The notes below the pieces were generated by a model. That model did no database searches. It was not told the origin of the DNA and saw nothing but the letters and a program-made list of their open reading frames with translations. A stretch of DNA of 64,000 nucleotides from Seonamhaeicola sediminis (lineage in GTDB: Bacteria; Bacteroidota; Bacteroidia; Flavobacteriales; Flavobacteriaceae), in the NCBI RefSeq assembly GCF_004358095.2, contig NZ_SMZJ02000003.1:310001-374000 (forward strand). Direction: 5' to 3'. The translations under genes and the position numbers were made by a program. Positions 45,094-54,382 of the stretch are shown here, piece by piece; the first letter of the stretch is position 1, and the number at the start of each line of letters is the position of its first letter.

Positions 45094-46365
45094 ATGGAAT
45101 CAGTTCAAGCAATAAAACAACGTTTTGGCATAATTGGTAATACTCCATCGTTAAATCGTGCCATTGAAAAAGCCATTCAGGTGGCTCCAACAGATATTTC
45201 TGTATTGGTTACTGGTGAAAGTGGTGTTGGTAAAGAGAGTATTCCAAAAATCATACATCAATTATCCCACAGAAAGCACAATAAATATATTGCGGTTAAC
45301 TGTGGAGCTATTCCAGAAGGAACTATAGATAGTGAATTGTTTGGGCATGAAAAAGGATCCTTTACAGGTGCTACCCAAACCCGCAGTGGTTACTTTGAGG
45401 TAGCCGATGGTGGTACTATTTTCCTTGATGAAGTTGGAGAATTACCTTTAACCACTCAAGTACGCTTATTGCGTGTTTTAGAAAATGGTGAGTTTATAAA
45501 AGTAGGTTCTAGTAAAGTTCAAAAAACCAATGTGCGTATTGTGGCCGCTACAAACGTTAATATGTTTGAAGCCATTGAAAAAGAAAAATTTAGAGAAGAT
45601 TTATATTATCGCTTAAGCACAGTTGAAATTCATTTACCACCGTTACGTGAAAGACAAGACGATATACATTTACTGTTTAGAAAATTTGCCAGTGATTTTG
45701 CATTAAAGTACAAAATGCCAACTATAAAGCTTACAGACAATGCAGTTCAAATACTTTTAAAATACCGCTGGAACGGTAATATTAGACAGTTAAGAAATAT
45801 TGCGGAACAACTTTCGGTTTTAGAACAGAACAGAACTATTACGCCTGAAGTTTTAAGAAGTTATTTACCTAGTACAGCATCAACTAATTTACCGGCAGTT
45901 ATTAAAACCTCTAAATCTGAAAGTGATTTTAGTAGCGAACGTGAAATTCTTTATAAAGTTCTTTTCGACATGAAAAGTGATTTAAATGATTTGAAGAAAC
46001 TCACTATGGAACTCATGAAAAGCGGTAACATAAAAGACGTTGAAAAAGATCACGAACACCTTATTCAAAAAATTTATGGTGAAGATGATAACGACGATGC
46101 TGTTTACGAAGAACCACTACAAGAAACAGAAGTACTGTCAATCACTGAACATGCCTCTAATAATGACGTTGCCGAAAATACTCAAGACAAATATCATTTT
46201 GCTGAAGAAATAGAAGAAGAAGAAACCCTTTCTTTACAAGACAAGGAGTTGGAATTAATTAAAAAATCACTAGAACGTCACAACGGAAAACGTAAATTAG
46301 CCGCTGCCGAATTAGGCATTAGTGAACGTACCTTGTACAGAAAGATAAAACAATACGATTTATAG
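45094..46365 (+). CDS. Sigma-54-dependent transcriptional activator (no receiver domain)
   Basis: A 423-residue bacterial enhancer-binding protein. The AAA+ domain begins almost at once: Walker A GESGVGKE (41-48), the sigma-54 contact loop GSFTGA (88-93, a variant of GAFTGA), Walker B LDEVGE (111-116) and RWNGNIRQLRN in place of the usual RWPGNVRELRN. A Fis-type HTH lies at the C-terminus (HNGKRKLAAAELGISERTLY). There is no N-terminal receiver or sensor domain, so activity may be set by expression level or a partner. An acidic linker (about 320-380) separates AAA+ and HTH. It lies in a conserved-looking series with lptE, secG and groESL. Confidence 0.93.
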   Translation: MESVQAIKQRFGIIGNTPSLNRAIEKAIQVAPTDISVLVTGESGVGKESIPKIIHQLSHRKHNKYIAVNCGAIPEGTIDSELFGHEKGSFTGATQTRSGYFEVADGGTIFLDEVGELPLTTQVRLLRVLENGEFIKVGSSKVQKTNVRIVAATNVNMFEAIEKEKFREDLYYRLSTVEIHLPPLRERQDDIHLLFRKFASDFALKYKMPTIKLTDNAVQILLKYRWNGNIRQLRNIAEQLSVLEQNRTITPEVLRSYLPSTASTNLPAVIKTSKSESDFSSEREILYKVLFDMKSDLNDLKKLTMELMKSGNIKDVEKDHEHLIQKIYGEDDNDDAVYEEPLQETEVLSITEHASNNDVAENTQDKYHFAEEIEEEETLSLQDKELELIKKSLERHNGKRKLAAAELGISERTLYRKIKQYDL

Positions 46366-46425
46366 TTTATCGTTAAACTCTAAACGGTTATTATTCCTTT
46401 TAAAAACAGGAACCCAAAAAAATAA

Positions 46426-46932
46426 ATGAAACACATAAAATATCTTTTTTTAGTTTTAACCTTCTCAATTTTTACAAATTGCAAAATACAATATAGTTTT
46501 ACGCCTCCAACATCAATAGTAGCTGAAACTTACCAAGTAAATCAATTTGAAAACACCTCGCTCCTATTTGAGCCAGGTTTAGATAGAGATTTTAAATTAG
46601 CATTGGAAGATTTAATTCAAAACCAAACTAATTACAGACTAGTACCTTCTGGTGGTGATTTAATTTATGAAGGTGAGATTACAGATTATCGCATTGCACC
46701 AACCACCTCTACGGCTCAAAATACAGCGGCACAAAACAGGTTAACTATTTCAGTTAAAGTTCGGTTTTATAACACCAACAATGAAGAAGATGACTTAGAG
46801 CAATCTTTTTCATTTTTCTATGATTTTCCTGGGAGTGCACAATTAACTGGAGCACAAAAAGCTACTGCCCATGAAGAAATTTTGGATCGTTTAACGCAAG
46901 ATATTTTCAATGCCACTTTAGCAAGATGGTAG
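46426..46932 (+). CDS. lptE: LptE family lipopolysaccharide assembly lipoprotein
   Basis: A 168-residue lipoprotein (leader ending IFTNC, Cys19). It matches the short Bacteroidota LptE family, with SIVAETYQVNQFENTS after the anchor, LIYEGEITDYRIAPT in the middle and an alternating beta/alpha layout. LptE plugs the LptD barrel in LPS insertion. Sequence conservation of this family is low, so the assignment leans on length, lipoprotein leader and gene context (before the TPR-like gene and secG). Confidence 0.85.
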   Translation: MKHIKYLFLVLTFSIFTNCKIQYSFTPPTSIVAETYQVNQFENTSLLFEPGLDRDFKLALEDLIQNQTNYRLVPSGGDLIYEGEITDYRIAPTTSTAQNTAAQNRLTISVKVRFYNTNNEEDDLEQSFSFFYDFPGSAQLTGAQKATAHEEILDRLTQDIFNATLARW

Positions 46933-47007
46933 TTTTATTTAGCAATAGGAAACACTCAATTAAAAACTGAATGCTAAAATAATTATAACTAAATTTGGAT
47001 TTAGCTA

Positions 47008-47961
47008 ATGAATTCATCAGATTTTACAAACATACTACAGCATCCGCAAGAGATTACTCACCAGCAAACTGAAGCTGTGAAATCTGTTATTGATGAGTTT
47101 CCTTATTTTCAATCGGCAAGAGCAGTTTATTTAAAAGGACTTAAAAACCAAAGCAGTTTTAAGTACAATCAAGAATTAAAAACTACAGCGGCCTATACTA
47201 CAGACCGTAGTATTTTATTCGACTTTATAACCTCTGAGTCTTTTGTTCAAAATAAAATATCTCAATTTATAAAACAAAATATAGAACATTTAAAAGACAT
47301 TGATGTTTCTATAGAAGACTTATCGGTAAACAAAAGTGTGGCCATTGATGAAGCATTAAAACTTCAAATTAAAGAAACTAAAGGTGTTTTAGACCCTGCA
47401 TTGTTTCAACCAAAAGAACCAGTTACCAAAAAAGAACCTCATTTTACTTTAGACGAATCTGAAGCTATTGAAACATCAACGGAATTAACCAAAGAACCTA
47501 CACTATCGGCTAATGAAATTTTAAGTTTAGGCAAACCACTTCAGTTTGATAAAAATGAAAAACATTCGTTTAACGAGTGGTTAAAACTTACTCGCTACAA
47601 ACCTATTAAAAGAGACATAGAAGTTCTTGAAAACAAACCTAAAGAGAAAGAAGAACTCACATCAAGCTATTTAGAAAAAACCAAAAAATTTGAACTCATA
47701 GATAAATTTATTAGCAAAAATCCTAAAATAAAACCTACGGTTTCATCAAACAAAAAAGGCAATTTAGCAAAAGCCCAAATGATAAAACCAGAGGCTTTAA
47801 TGACTGAGACTTTAGCACGTATTTATGTAGAGCAAAAAAACTACAAAAAAGCCATTCAATCTTATAAAATATTAAGTTTGAAATATCCAGAAAAAAGTAG
47901 TTTCTTTGCAAACCAAATTAAGGCAGTAGAACAATTACAAGAACAAAACAATAAAGAATAA
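47008..47961 (+). CDS. TPR-like hypothetical protein
   Basis: A 317-residue soluble protein with no signal peptide. The N-terminus (FTNILQHPQEITHQQTEAVK, FPYFQSARAVYLKGLKNQ) is predicted helical and C-terminal residues about 260-310 form a TPR-like pair (ETLARIYVEQKNYKKAIQSY). The middle part is charged and low in conserved motifs. It is conserved in this gene order between lptE and secG in the flavobacterial genomes I know. Its stop overlaps the secG start (TAATG), so the two are translationally coupled. Function unknown. Confidence 0.82.
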   Translation: MNSSDFTNILQHPQEITHQQTEAVKSVIDEFPYFQSARAVYLKGLKNQSSFKYNQELKTTAAYTTDRSILFDFITSESFVQNKISQFIKQNIEHLKDIDVSIEDLSVNKSVAIDEALKLQIKETKGVLDPALFQPKEPVTKKEPHFTLDESEAIETSTELTKEPTLSANEILSLGKPLQFDKNEKHSFNEWLKLTRYKPIKRDIEVLENKPKEKEELTSSYLEKTKKFELIDKFISKNPKIKPTVSSNKKGNLAKAQMIKPEALMTETLARIYVEQKNYKKAIQSYKILSLKYPEKSSFFANQIKAVEQLQEQNNKE

Positions 47962-48314
47962 TGAATTTCACAATATTTTTAGCATTAATTGTTGTAGTAG
48001 CATTTTTGTTAATAGTAGTAATCATGGTACAAAACCCTAAAGGTGGTGGTTTATCTTCTACTTTTGGTGGCGGAGGTTCACAACAATTAGGTGGTGTAAA
48101 AAAGACAACCGACTTTCTAGATAAAAGTACCTGGTACTTAGCAACCTTTTTATTGGTGCTAATTTTAGCTTCAAATGTAGCAATTAATAAAGGTGGTGAC
48201 AGCACAGATTCTAAAGCATTAGACCCTGACGCTACAACCACTCAACCATTGCCTGATGCAGCGCCATTACCTACAACAAATGATGCAACTACGGCTAATG
48301 ACACCGCCCAATAG
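47961..48314 (+). CDS. secG: Preprotein translocase subunit SecG
   Basis: A 117-residue membrane protein of the SecYEG channel. Two membrane helices (TIFLALIVVVAFLLIVVIMV and WYLATFLLVLILASNVAI) flank the conserved cytoplasmic loop VQNPKGGGLSSTFGGGGSQ. The C-terminal tail is Asp/Thr/Pro-rich and longer than in E. coli, a common trait in Bacteroidota. A strong terminator follows at 48333. Confidence 0.96.
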   Translation: MNFTIFLALIVVVAFLLIVVIMVQNPKGGGLSSTFGGGGSQQLGGVKKTTDFLDKSTWYLATFLLVLILASNVAINKGGDSTDSKALDPDATTTQPLPDAAPLPTTNDATTANDTAQ

Positions 48315-48332
48315 TACAAAATAATCCTTATT

Positions 48333-48365
48333 AAAAAATGCCAACTTATTCAGTTGGCATTTTTA
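48333..48365 (+). terminator. Terminator after secG
   Basis: A stem of about 13 bp, AAAAATGCCAACT with AGTTGGCATTTTT, a 5-nt loop and a T-tract, 19 bp after the secG stop. It separates the miaB-secG series from groESL. Confidence 0.92.
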
Positions 48366-48389
48366 TTTCCAGTATAAAGCACGCAAGTC

Positions 48390-48430
48390 TGAAAGTTTGT
48401 CAGTCTAAAAGTAATGGCACATTTTTAGTA
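48390..48430 (+). promoter_or_regulatory. Candidate sigma-54-type promoter of groESL
   Basis: TGGCAC (48415-48420) matches the sigma-54 -24 element exactly; TAGTA at 48426-48430 is an imperfect -12 element (TTGCA-like, G kept, C lost). Just upstream lies TGAAA-GTT-TGTCA (48390-48402), a one-mismatch version of the palindrome TGACA-N3-TGTCA seen before miaB. No CIRCE element and no TAnnTTTG box at a good distance are seen. Confidence 0.35.
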
Positions 48431-48480
48431 TGAACTTAAAGCGATAAAATAAATCAATTAATAAAAACTATTATAGAAAA

Positions 48481-48756
48481 ATGGGCATTAACATTAAACC
48501 ATTAGCAGACAGAGTTGTTATAGAACCTGCTGCTGCTGAAACTACTACTGCTTCGGGAATTATTATCCCTGATAACGCAAAAGAAAAACCACAAAGAGGA
48601 ACCGTTGTTGCTGCTGGACCTGGCACAAAAGACGATCCTATAACCGTAAAAGTTGGTGATACCGTTTTATATGGTAAATACGCTGGAACAGAACTAAAAT
48701 GGGAAGGCACTGATTATTTAATCATGCGAGAAAGCGATATTCTTGCAATAGTTTAG
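48481..48756 (+). CDS. groES: Co-chaperonin GroES
   Basis: A 91-residue co-chaperonin that caps the GroEL cage. It opens with [12 protein letters not shown]; the mobile loop is [19 protein letters not shown], and the C-terminal part contains [13 protein letters not shown]. Length is within the family norm. It is 66 bp before groEL and forms an operon with it. Confidence 0.98.
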   Translation: MGINIKPLADRVVIEPAAAETTTASGIIIPDNAKEKPQRGTVVAAGPGTKDDPITVKVGDTVLYGKYAGTELKWEGTDYLIMRESDILAIV

Positions 48757-48786
48757 AAATCTTTTTTCGTTTCTGTGTAAACGTAA

Positions 48787-50454
<1,668 letters not shown>

Positions 50455-50478
50455 TGAAGATACTTCAGCTATAGATTA

Positions 50479-50508
50479 AAAAAGCCCTTGATATTTCAAG
50501 GGCTTTTT
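50479..50508 (+). terminator. Terminator of groESL
   Basis: AAAAAGCCCTTGA and TCAAGGGCTTTTT form a 13-bp perfect stem with a TATT loop and T-tract, 24 bp after the groEL stop. Confidence 0.95.
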
Positions 50509-50616
50509 CAATTTCATATCTAGAAATTAACACTAAAATATGTTCTTAGCTGACATTCCTCATTGATAATAATATAAATAGTCTTCAAATTTGTTAATAA
50601 TCATAATTATAACGCC

Positions 50617-51222
50617 ATGAAAACAATTGAAGATAATCGATTTATAGATAATGTAGTCGAAACACTTAGAAAAGCTGCCATTGAAATTGAAGAACTTCAA
50701 GTTCAAGCTGCCTTAGGAAAGGCTGAAGCTAAAGATAAATATGAGGAAGTTAAAAAGAAGTTTAATCATGTTTTACATGAAGCTAAAACTAAAATTGAGG
50801 CTGGCAGAGAAAAAACCAAAGATATTCACAGTAAATTTGATGAATTACGTGTTCAATTAGAATTAGGTAAAGCCGAAGGTCTAGATGCATTTAAAGCACA
50901 AAAGAAATCCTTACTAGCAAAACTACATGAAATTGAAATGCAAATTAAAACCAATAAACGCCTTAATGACATCTACGCCTTTGTTTTACTTGAAATTGAA
51001 AAATTTAAGATTAAGTTAGAAGTACTAGAACAAAAATTTGAAAAAGGTAAAGCAAATACAAAAGCGTCTTTTGAAAAAGGGAAAAATGAATTCAATGTTT
51101 TTATAGAACAAATAAAAACTAAGTATGGAAGCAAAAAAGAAGAGACTAAATGGGAACATTTCCAAGATGAAATCTCTGAGGCATTTACGCACTTTAAAAG
51201 AGCTTTTATGCAACCCTCATAA
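50617..51222 (+). CDS. Coiled-coil protein with internal repeats
   Basis: A 201-residue, strongly charged and mostly helical soluble protein. It contains related blocks: EELQVQAALGKAEAKDKYEE, DELRVQLELGKAEGLDAFKA and KLEVLEQKFEKGKANTKASF, each about 35-60 residues apart and sharing the core (A/L/F)xxGKA, followed by (K/H)xxxxxIE-type helices. It has no signal peptide. The repeats suggest an internal triplication. Members of this kind occur across Bacteroidota without a known role. It is convergent with the AarF-type gene and shares a bidirectional terminator. Confidence 0.75.
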   Translation: MKTIEDNRFIDNVVETLRKAAIEIEELQVQAALGKAEAKDKYEEVKKKFNHVLHEAKTKIEAGREKTKDIHSKFDELRVQLELGKAEGLDAFKAQKKSLLAKLHEIEMQIKTNKRLNDIYAFVLLEIEKFKIKLEVLEQKFEKGKANTKASFEKGKNEFNVFIEQIKTKYGSKKEETKWEHFQDEISEAFTHFKRAFMQPS

Positions 51223-51248
51223 GTTTCAAAACATTGAATTAATTAACA

Positions 51249-51278
51249 AGGGGCAGTAAATATAATTTTACTGCCCTT
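51249..51278. terminator. Bidirectional terminator
   Basis: GGGCAGTAAA (51251-51260) and TTTACTGCCC (51267-51276) make a 10-bp stem, extended by a G-T and an A-T pair, between convergent genes at 51222 and 51311. The flanking T-tract is weak. Confidence 0.75.
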
Positions 51279-51310
51279 CATAATTTCAATAGGTTTATTA
51301 CTTTCAATAA

Positions 51311-53032
51311 TCATTCATTCATATACCACCACTCATCACGATCTCCCTTTTTAATATCTCTAATCATACCATACGCTAATACCAATGCTACTATAATAAA
51401 TACAACACCTACAACAGAAACATCTCCCCACAGTGGTTTAATGCCTGAAATTATAAATAATGATGCTCCTACAATTAATGCCCCTATTATAAACGCGGTA
51501 ATAATTTGTTTTGTAATTCTATGGATGGTATGTACCATGGGATCTATCCCCTTATGAGTTAAATCTACTTTTACTTCACCCCTATTTATTTTTCTAATGG
51601 CATTCTTTAAATCTCTTGGAAATTCTTCGATATAATTTCCTAATTCATAAAGAGAATTAATTGCTTTTTCACCAAATAGTATTGGATTAAAACTTTTAGC
51701 CACAGCTTTCAACAAGAAAGGTTTTGCAATGTTATACTGGTCTATATTTGGATCCAATTTACGAGCCACCCCTTCTATAGTAACTAATGACCTAGCGAAA
51801 AGGAAAAAGTGCGTTGGAACTTTTAATCCATGTGCAATAATAATATCCTTCAACTCTAAAAGTATTGTACTCATCTCATTTTTGTGCACGGATCTAACAT
51901 AATACTTCTCTACAAACTCGTTTATATCAAATTCAAGAGCCCTAATATCTTCAACGTTTGTATAGTTTGAAAATTCTTGTAACGCCTTTATTATTCTTTT
52001 AACATCACGTCTTGTAATAGCTAGGAACAATTTACCAAAAACCTCAATATCTCTTGGCAGGATGCTTCCCATCATACCAAAATCTAAAAAGCAAATGTGT
52101 CCGTTTGATAATACTAGTAAATTCCCTGCATGCGGATCTGCATGAAAGAACCCATAATTAAAAATTTGCTTAAAATAACTCTTAGTTAGACGTCTTGAAA
52201 TTAACTTGGTATCAATATCTTTAGTATATAACTCATCAAAATTATCAATCTTAGTACCAGACATAAATTCTAAAGCCAACACTTTAGTAGTAGTATATTC
52301 TCTATACACTCTGGGGGCTACTGCAAAATTATCTATGCTTGTATCGTTTGTTATGTTGTTATAGAAACGTTGTACATTTATAGATTCGTTAATAAAATCA
52401 AGTTCCTTTAAAATAGCTTCTTCAAAATTTCTAACTAATCCCTTGGGGTCAAAACTTTTTATAGATGGTATACGTTTTTGAAGTACTTCTGCAATACTAT
52501 ACATTACTTTAATGTCTTCTTCTATAACTTCTTTAATTCCCGGACGCTGTATTTTTAGTGCTACGCGCTTGCCATTCTTGAGAGTAACCTTATGTACCTG
52601 AGCCATAGAGGCTGATGCAAACGGTTTTGGCTCAAACCAAGCAAATAAATTTTCAACAGAATCTTTTAGTTCTTTCTCTACCACTTTTTTGGCCTCTTCC
52701 TCAGGAATAGGAGGAACATTATCAAGCAGTTTCTCTAATTCAAAAGTTAGTTTTAACGGAATTAAATCTGGCCTATTACTTAGTATTTGACCAAATTTTA
52801 CAAATGTTGGACCAAGCTCCTCGCAAACCAAACGCATTTTTTCCCATTTGGTATATTTATAGGCATTTTCACGCGAGGCTTTAGGTATGAGCTTACGAAG
52901 GAATTCAAATCGTTTTTTTTCTTCTAAATACTGAACCAAATCTTCAAAACCATACTTCACCAAAACCTTTAGTATTTGGTTATATCGTGCTACCGATTTG
53001 TATTTTTTTCCAATATCTAAATATAAACCCAT
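51311..53032 (-). CDS. AarF/UbiB/ABC1 family atypical kinase
   Basis: A 573-residue protein from the ATG at 53032 (MGLYLDIGKKYKSVARYNQI); the upstream in-frame ATG at 53050 would overlap the preceding gene. It has the family KxGQ motif (FVKFGQILSNRPD), the Ala-rich nucleotide loop (ASASMAQVHKV), HADPHAGNLLV and LDFGMMG. Two membrane helices lie at the C-terminus (about 500-560). UbiB proteins support isoprenoid quinone synthesis or lipid distribution; Bacteroidota use menaquinone, so a quinone role is plausible but unproven. It follows the small coiled-coil gene by 1 bp. Confidence 0.9.
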   Translation of the reverse strand: MGLYLDIGKKYKSVARYNQILKVLVKYGFEDLVQYLEEKKRFEFLRKLIPKASRENAYKYTKWEKMRLVCEELGPTFVKFGQILSNRPDLIPLKLTFELEKLLDNVPPIPEEEAKKVVEKELKDSVENLFAWFEPKPFASASMAQVHKVTLKNGKRVALKIQRPGIKEVIEEDIKVMYSIAEVLQKRIPSIKSFDPKGLVRNFEEAILKELDFINESINVQRFYNNITNDTSIDNFAVAPRVYREYTTTKVLALEFMSGTKIDNFDELYTKDIDTKLISRRLTKSYFKQIFNYGFFHADPHAGNLLVLSNGHICFLDFGMMGSILPRDIEVFGKLFLAITRRDVKRIIKALQEFSNYTNVEDIRALEFDINEFVEKYYVRSVHKNEMSTILLELKDIIIAHGLKVPTHFFLFARSLVTIEGVARKLDPNIDQYNIAKPFLLKAVAKSFNPILFGEKAINSLYELGNYIEEFPRDLKNAIRKINRGEVKVDLTHKGIDPMVHTIHRITKQIITAFIIGALIVGASLFIISGIKPLWGDVSVVGVVFIIVALVLAYGMIRDIKKGDRDEWWYMNE

Positions 53033-53033
53033 G

Positions 53034-53408
53034 TTAAGAATTTGCTTCAAGTTTGTTCAACCTTGCTTCTAGTAATGCTATTTTAGCATCTGCCTTTTCT
53101 AACCTTTCTTTTATGTCTTTAATATCATCAAGATGTGCTATTTTTATTTTTTTATAAATATTAGACATCACATCTTCAATCTTGGCTTCTAATTCGTCCT
53201 TAACGTGTTCTGCTTTGAGTTTTATCTTATCTAATAATTGTAACTCATTACCATCTTTATCCAAAACAGTTTCAGAAGCTATACCATTCATTTTTTTTGC
53301 TTTTTCATCGGTCCATTCTCCAAATTTATCTAGTAATTGTGTATCACGCGCTAAAATGTAAAGACTAGATGACAGCGTAATTAATTCTATTAATGTTTTG
53401 GTTTTCAT
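53034..53408 (-). CDS. Small coiled-coil protein preceding AarF-type kinase
   Basis: A 124-residue protein from the ATG at 53408 (MKTKTLIELITLSSSLYILA); the ATG at 53435 adds nine basic residues and is less likely. After a short hydrophobic N-terminal segment it is charged and helical, ending in a heptad-rich coiled coil (DIKERLEKADAKIALLEARLNKLEA, broken for length as residues about 95-122). The stop is 1 bp before the kinase start, which suggests a functional pair. No known family recognised. Confidence 0.72.
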   Translation of the reverse strand: MKTKTLIELITLSSSLYILARDTQLLDKFGEWTDEKAKKMNGIASETVLDKDGNELQLLDKIKLKAEHVKDELEAKIEDVMSNIYKKIKIAHLDDIKDIKERLEKADAKIALLEARLNKLEANS

Positions 53409-53502
53409 AACTTGAACTATTAGTTTTTTCTTCAATACAATATATTGTTAAACATAATTTTTCAAAATGATTTTCCTCAGTTCATATATGGGTTTAGAAA
53501 CT

Positions 53503-53510
53503 TATTTTTG
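53503..53510 (+). promoter_or_regulatory. Candidate -7 box of CBS-domain gene
   Basis: TATTTTTG matches TAnnTTTG, 39 bp before the start codon; no convincing -33 element. Confidence 0.25.
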
Positions 53511-53549
53511 AAATAGAGTTAGGGGTGTGTTAATTAAAATTTAGATATC

Positions 53550-53951
53550 ATGAAATCTCTACCTGTCTCCTCAATAATGACAAAAAATGTGGTTTGTGTT
53601 TCACCAGATCAAAAGATTATTGATGTAAAACACATTTACGAAAAGGAAAAATTTCATCACCACATACCAGTGACCAAAGACAAGAAATTAGTTGGGATGC
53701 TAAGTTTGATTGATTTTATGTACCACATAAAAGGCGCTGGACTTAATGATGATGATGCAATTTATAACAAATTAAACGTCAAAGACATTATGACGCCCAA
53801 TCCTTATGCTATTGGACCTGACACTTTGGTAAGTGAAGTAGCCGAAGAATTATCAAAAGGACGCTACCGTGCTGTTCCTATAATAGAAAATGAAAATATT
53901 GTTGGTATCGTATCAACAGCTGACATTATAAGATTTTTTTTAAAAAAATAG
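53550..53951 (+). CDS. CBS-domain pair protein
   Basis: A 133-residue protein made of two CBS domains and little else: VSSIMTKNVVCVSPDQKIID ... HIPVTKDKKLVGMLSLIDF and VKDIMTPNPYAIGPDTLVSE ... AVPIIENENIVGIVSTADI. The pair forms a Bateman module that binds adenine nucleotides in many proteins. Standing alone, it probably senses energy state and acts on a partner. It has its own upstream region. Its stop codon lies inside the terminator stem. Confidence 0.92.
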   Translation: MKSLPVSSIMTKNVVCVSPDQKIIDVKHIYEKEKFHHHIPVTKDKKLVGMLSLIDFMYHIKGAGLNDDDAIYNKLNVKDIMTPNPYAIGPDTLVSEVAEELSKGRYRAVPIIENENIVGIVSTADIIRFFLKK

Positions 53952-53978
53952 TCTGAGTTTAAACTCAGACTATTTTTT
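53943..53978. terminator. 36-bp perfect palindrome terminator
   Basis: AAAAAATAGTCTGAGTTT followed at once by its exact reverse complement, with no unpaired loop beyond what the hairpin needs. It serves the convergent CBS gene (stop at 53951, TAG inside the stem) and the HMA-protein gene (stop at 53982). Confidence 0.93.
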
Positions 53979-53981
53979 AAG

Positions 53982-54338
53982 CTATTCTTCGTTATGGTCA
54001 TCCTTAACATCTTCATTACGGTATTTACAACAATGGTGAACCTTAGCATAGGCTTCATCTGATGCCTTAGTATCCTTAACATCATGACCCGCCGCCAATA
54101 CACTTTTCTCAATAGTCTTTAAATTGGTTTTACGCTCGTCGAAAATTAAACTCAATTGATGTGTTTCTACATCCCATTTGGCATATTTCACACCTTTAGT
54201 GTTCAAACAAGCCTTTTCAATACGTGCCTTACACATACCGCAAACGCCATCAACCTCTGTGTAAGCTTTGGCATTTTTGTTTTGAGCAATAGTTATACTC
54301 CCTGTTAGCAATAATACAATTATTAGTAGTTTTTTCAT
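53982..54338 (-). CDS. Secreted heavy-metal-associated (HMA) domain protein
   Basis: A 118-residue protein from the ATG at 54338, with a signal peptide (MKKLLIIVLLLTGSITIAQ). The upstream frame (MLNLFQHL...) is an intergenic repeat read-through. The HMA domain has GVCGMCKARIEKACLN with metal-binding Cys33 and Cys36 and a third Cys at 44. A His/Cys/Asp-rich tail follows (KVHHCCKYRNEDVKDDHNEE), likely a second metal site. It probably binds copper in the periplasm. It is the last gene of the copper cluster, 44 bp after the TonB receptor. Confidence 0.87.
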   Translation of the reverse strand: MKKLLIIVLLLTGSITIAQNKNAKAYTEVDGVCGMCKARIEKACLNTKGVKYAKWDVETHQLSLIFDERKTNLKTIEKSVLAAGHDVKDTKASDEAYAKVHHCCKYRNEDVKDDHNEE

Positions 54339-54356
54339 TTCATTATTATTTATGAG

Positions 54357-54377
54357 ATGCTGAAATAAATTCAGCAT
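54357..54377. repeat. Short inverted repeat (hairpin), intergenic repeat type
   Basis: ATGCTGAA-ATAAA-TTCAGCAT is a perfect 8-bp hairpin between the HMA gene and the TonB receptor gene. When read as codons it gives MLNLFQHL, a peptide that recurs as a spurious N-terminus in flavobacterial predictions, which suggests a dispersed repeat. Only one copy is seen here. Confidence 0.55.
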
Positions 54378-54382
54378 GAGGG

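Noticed and set aside
47918-48241. 107-residue minus-strand ORF across secG
   Set aside because: Antisense to SecG, which has both membrane helices and the conserved loop.
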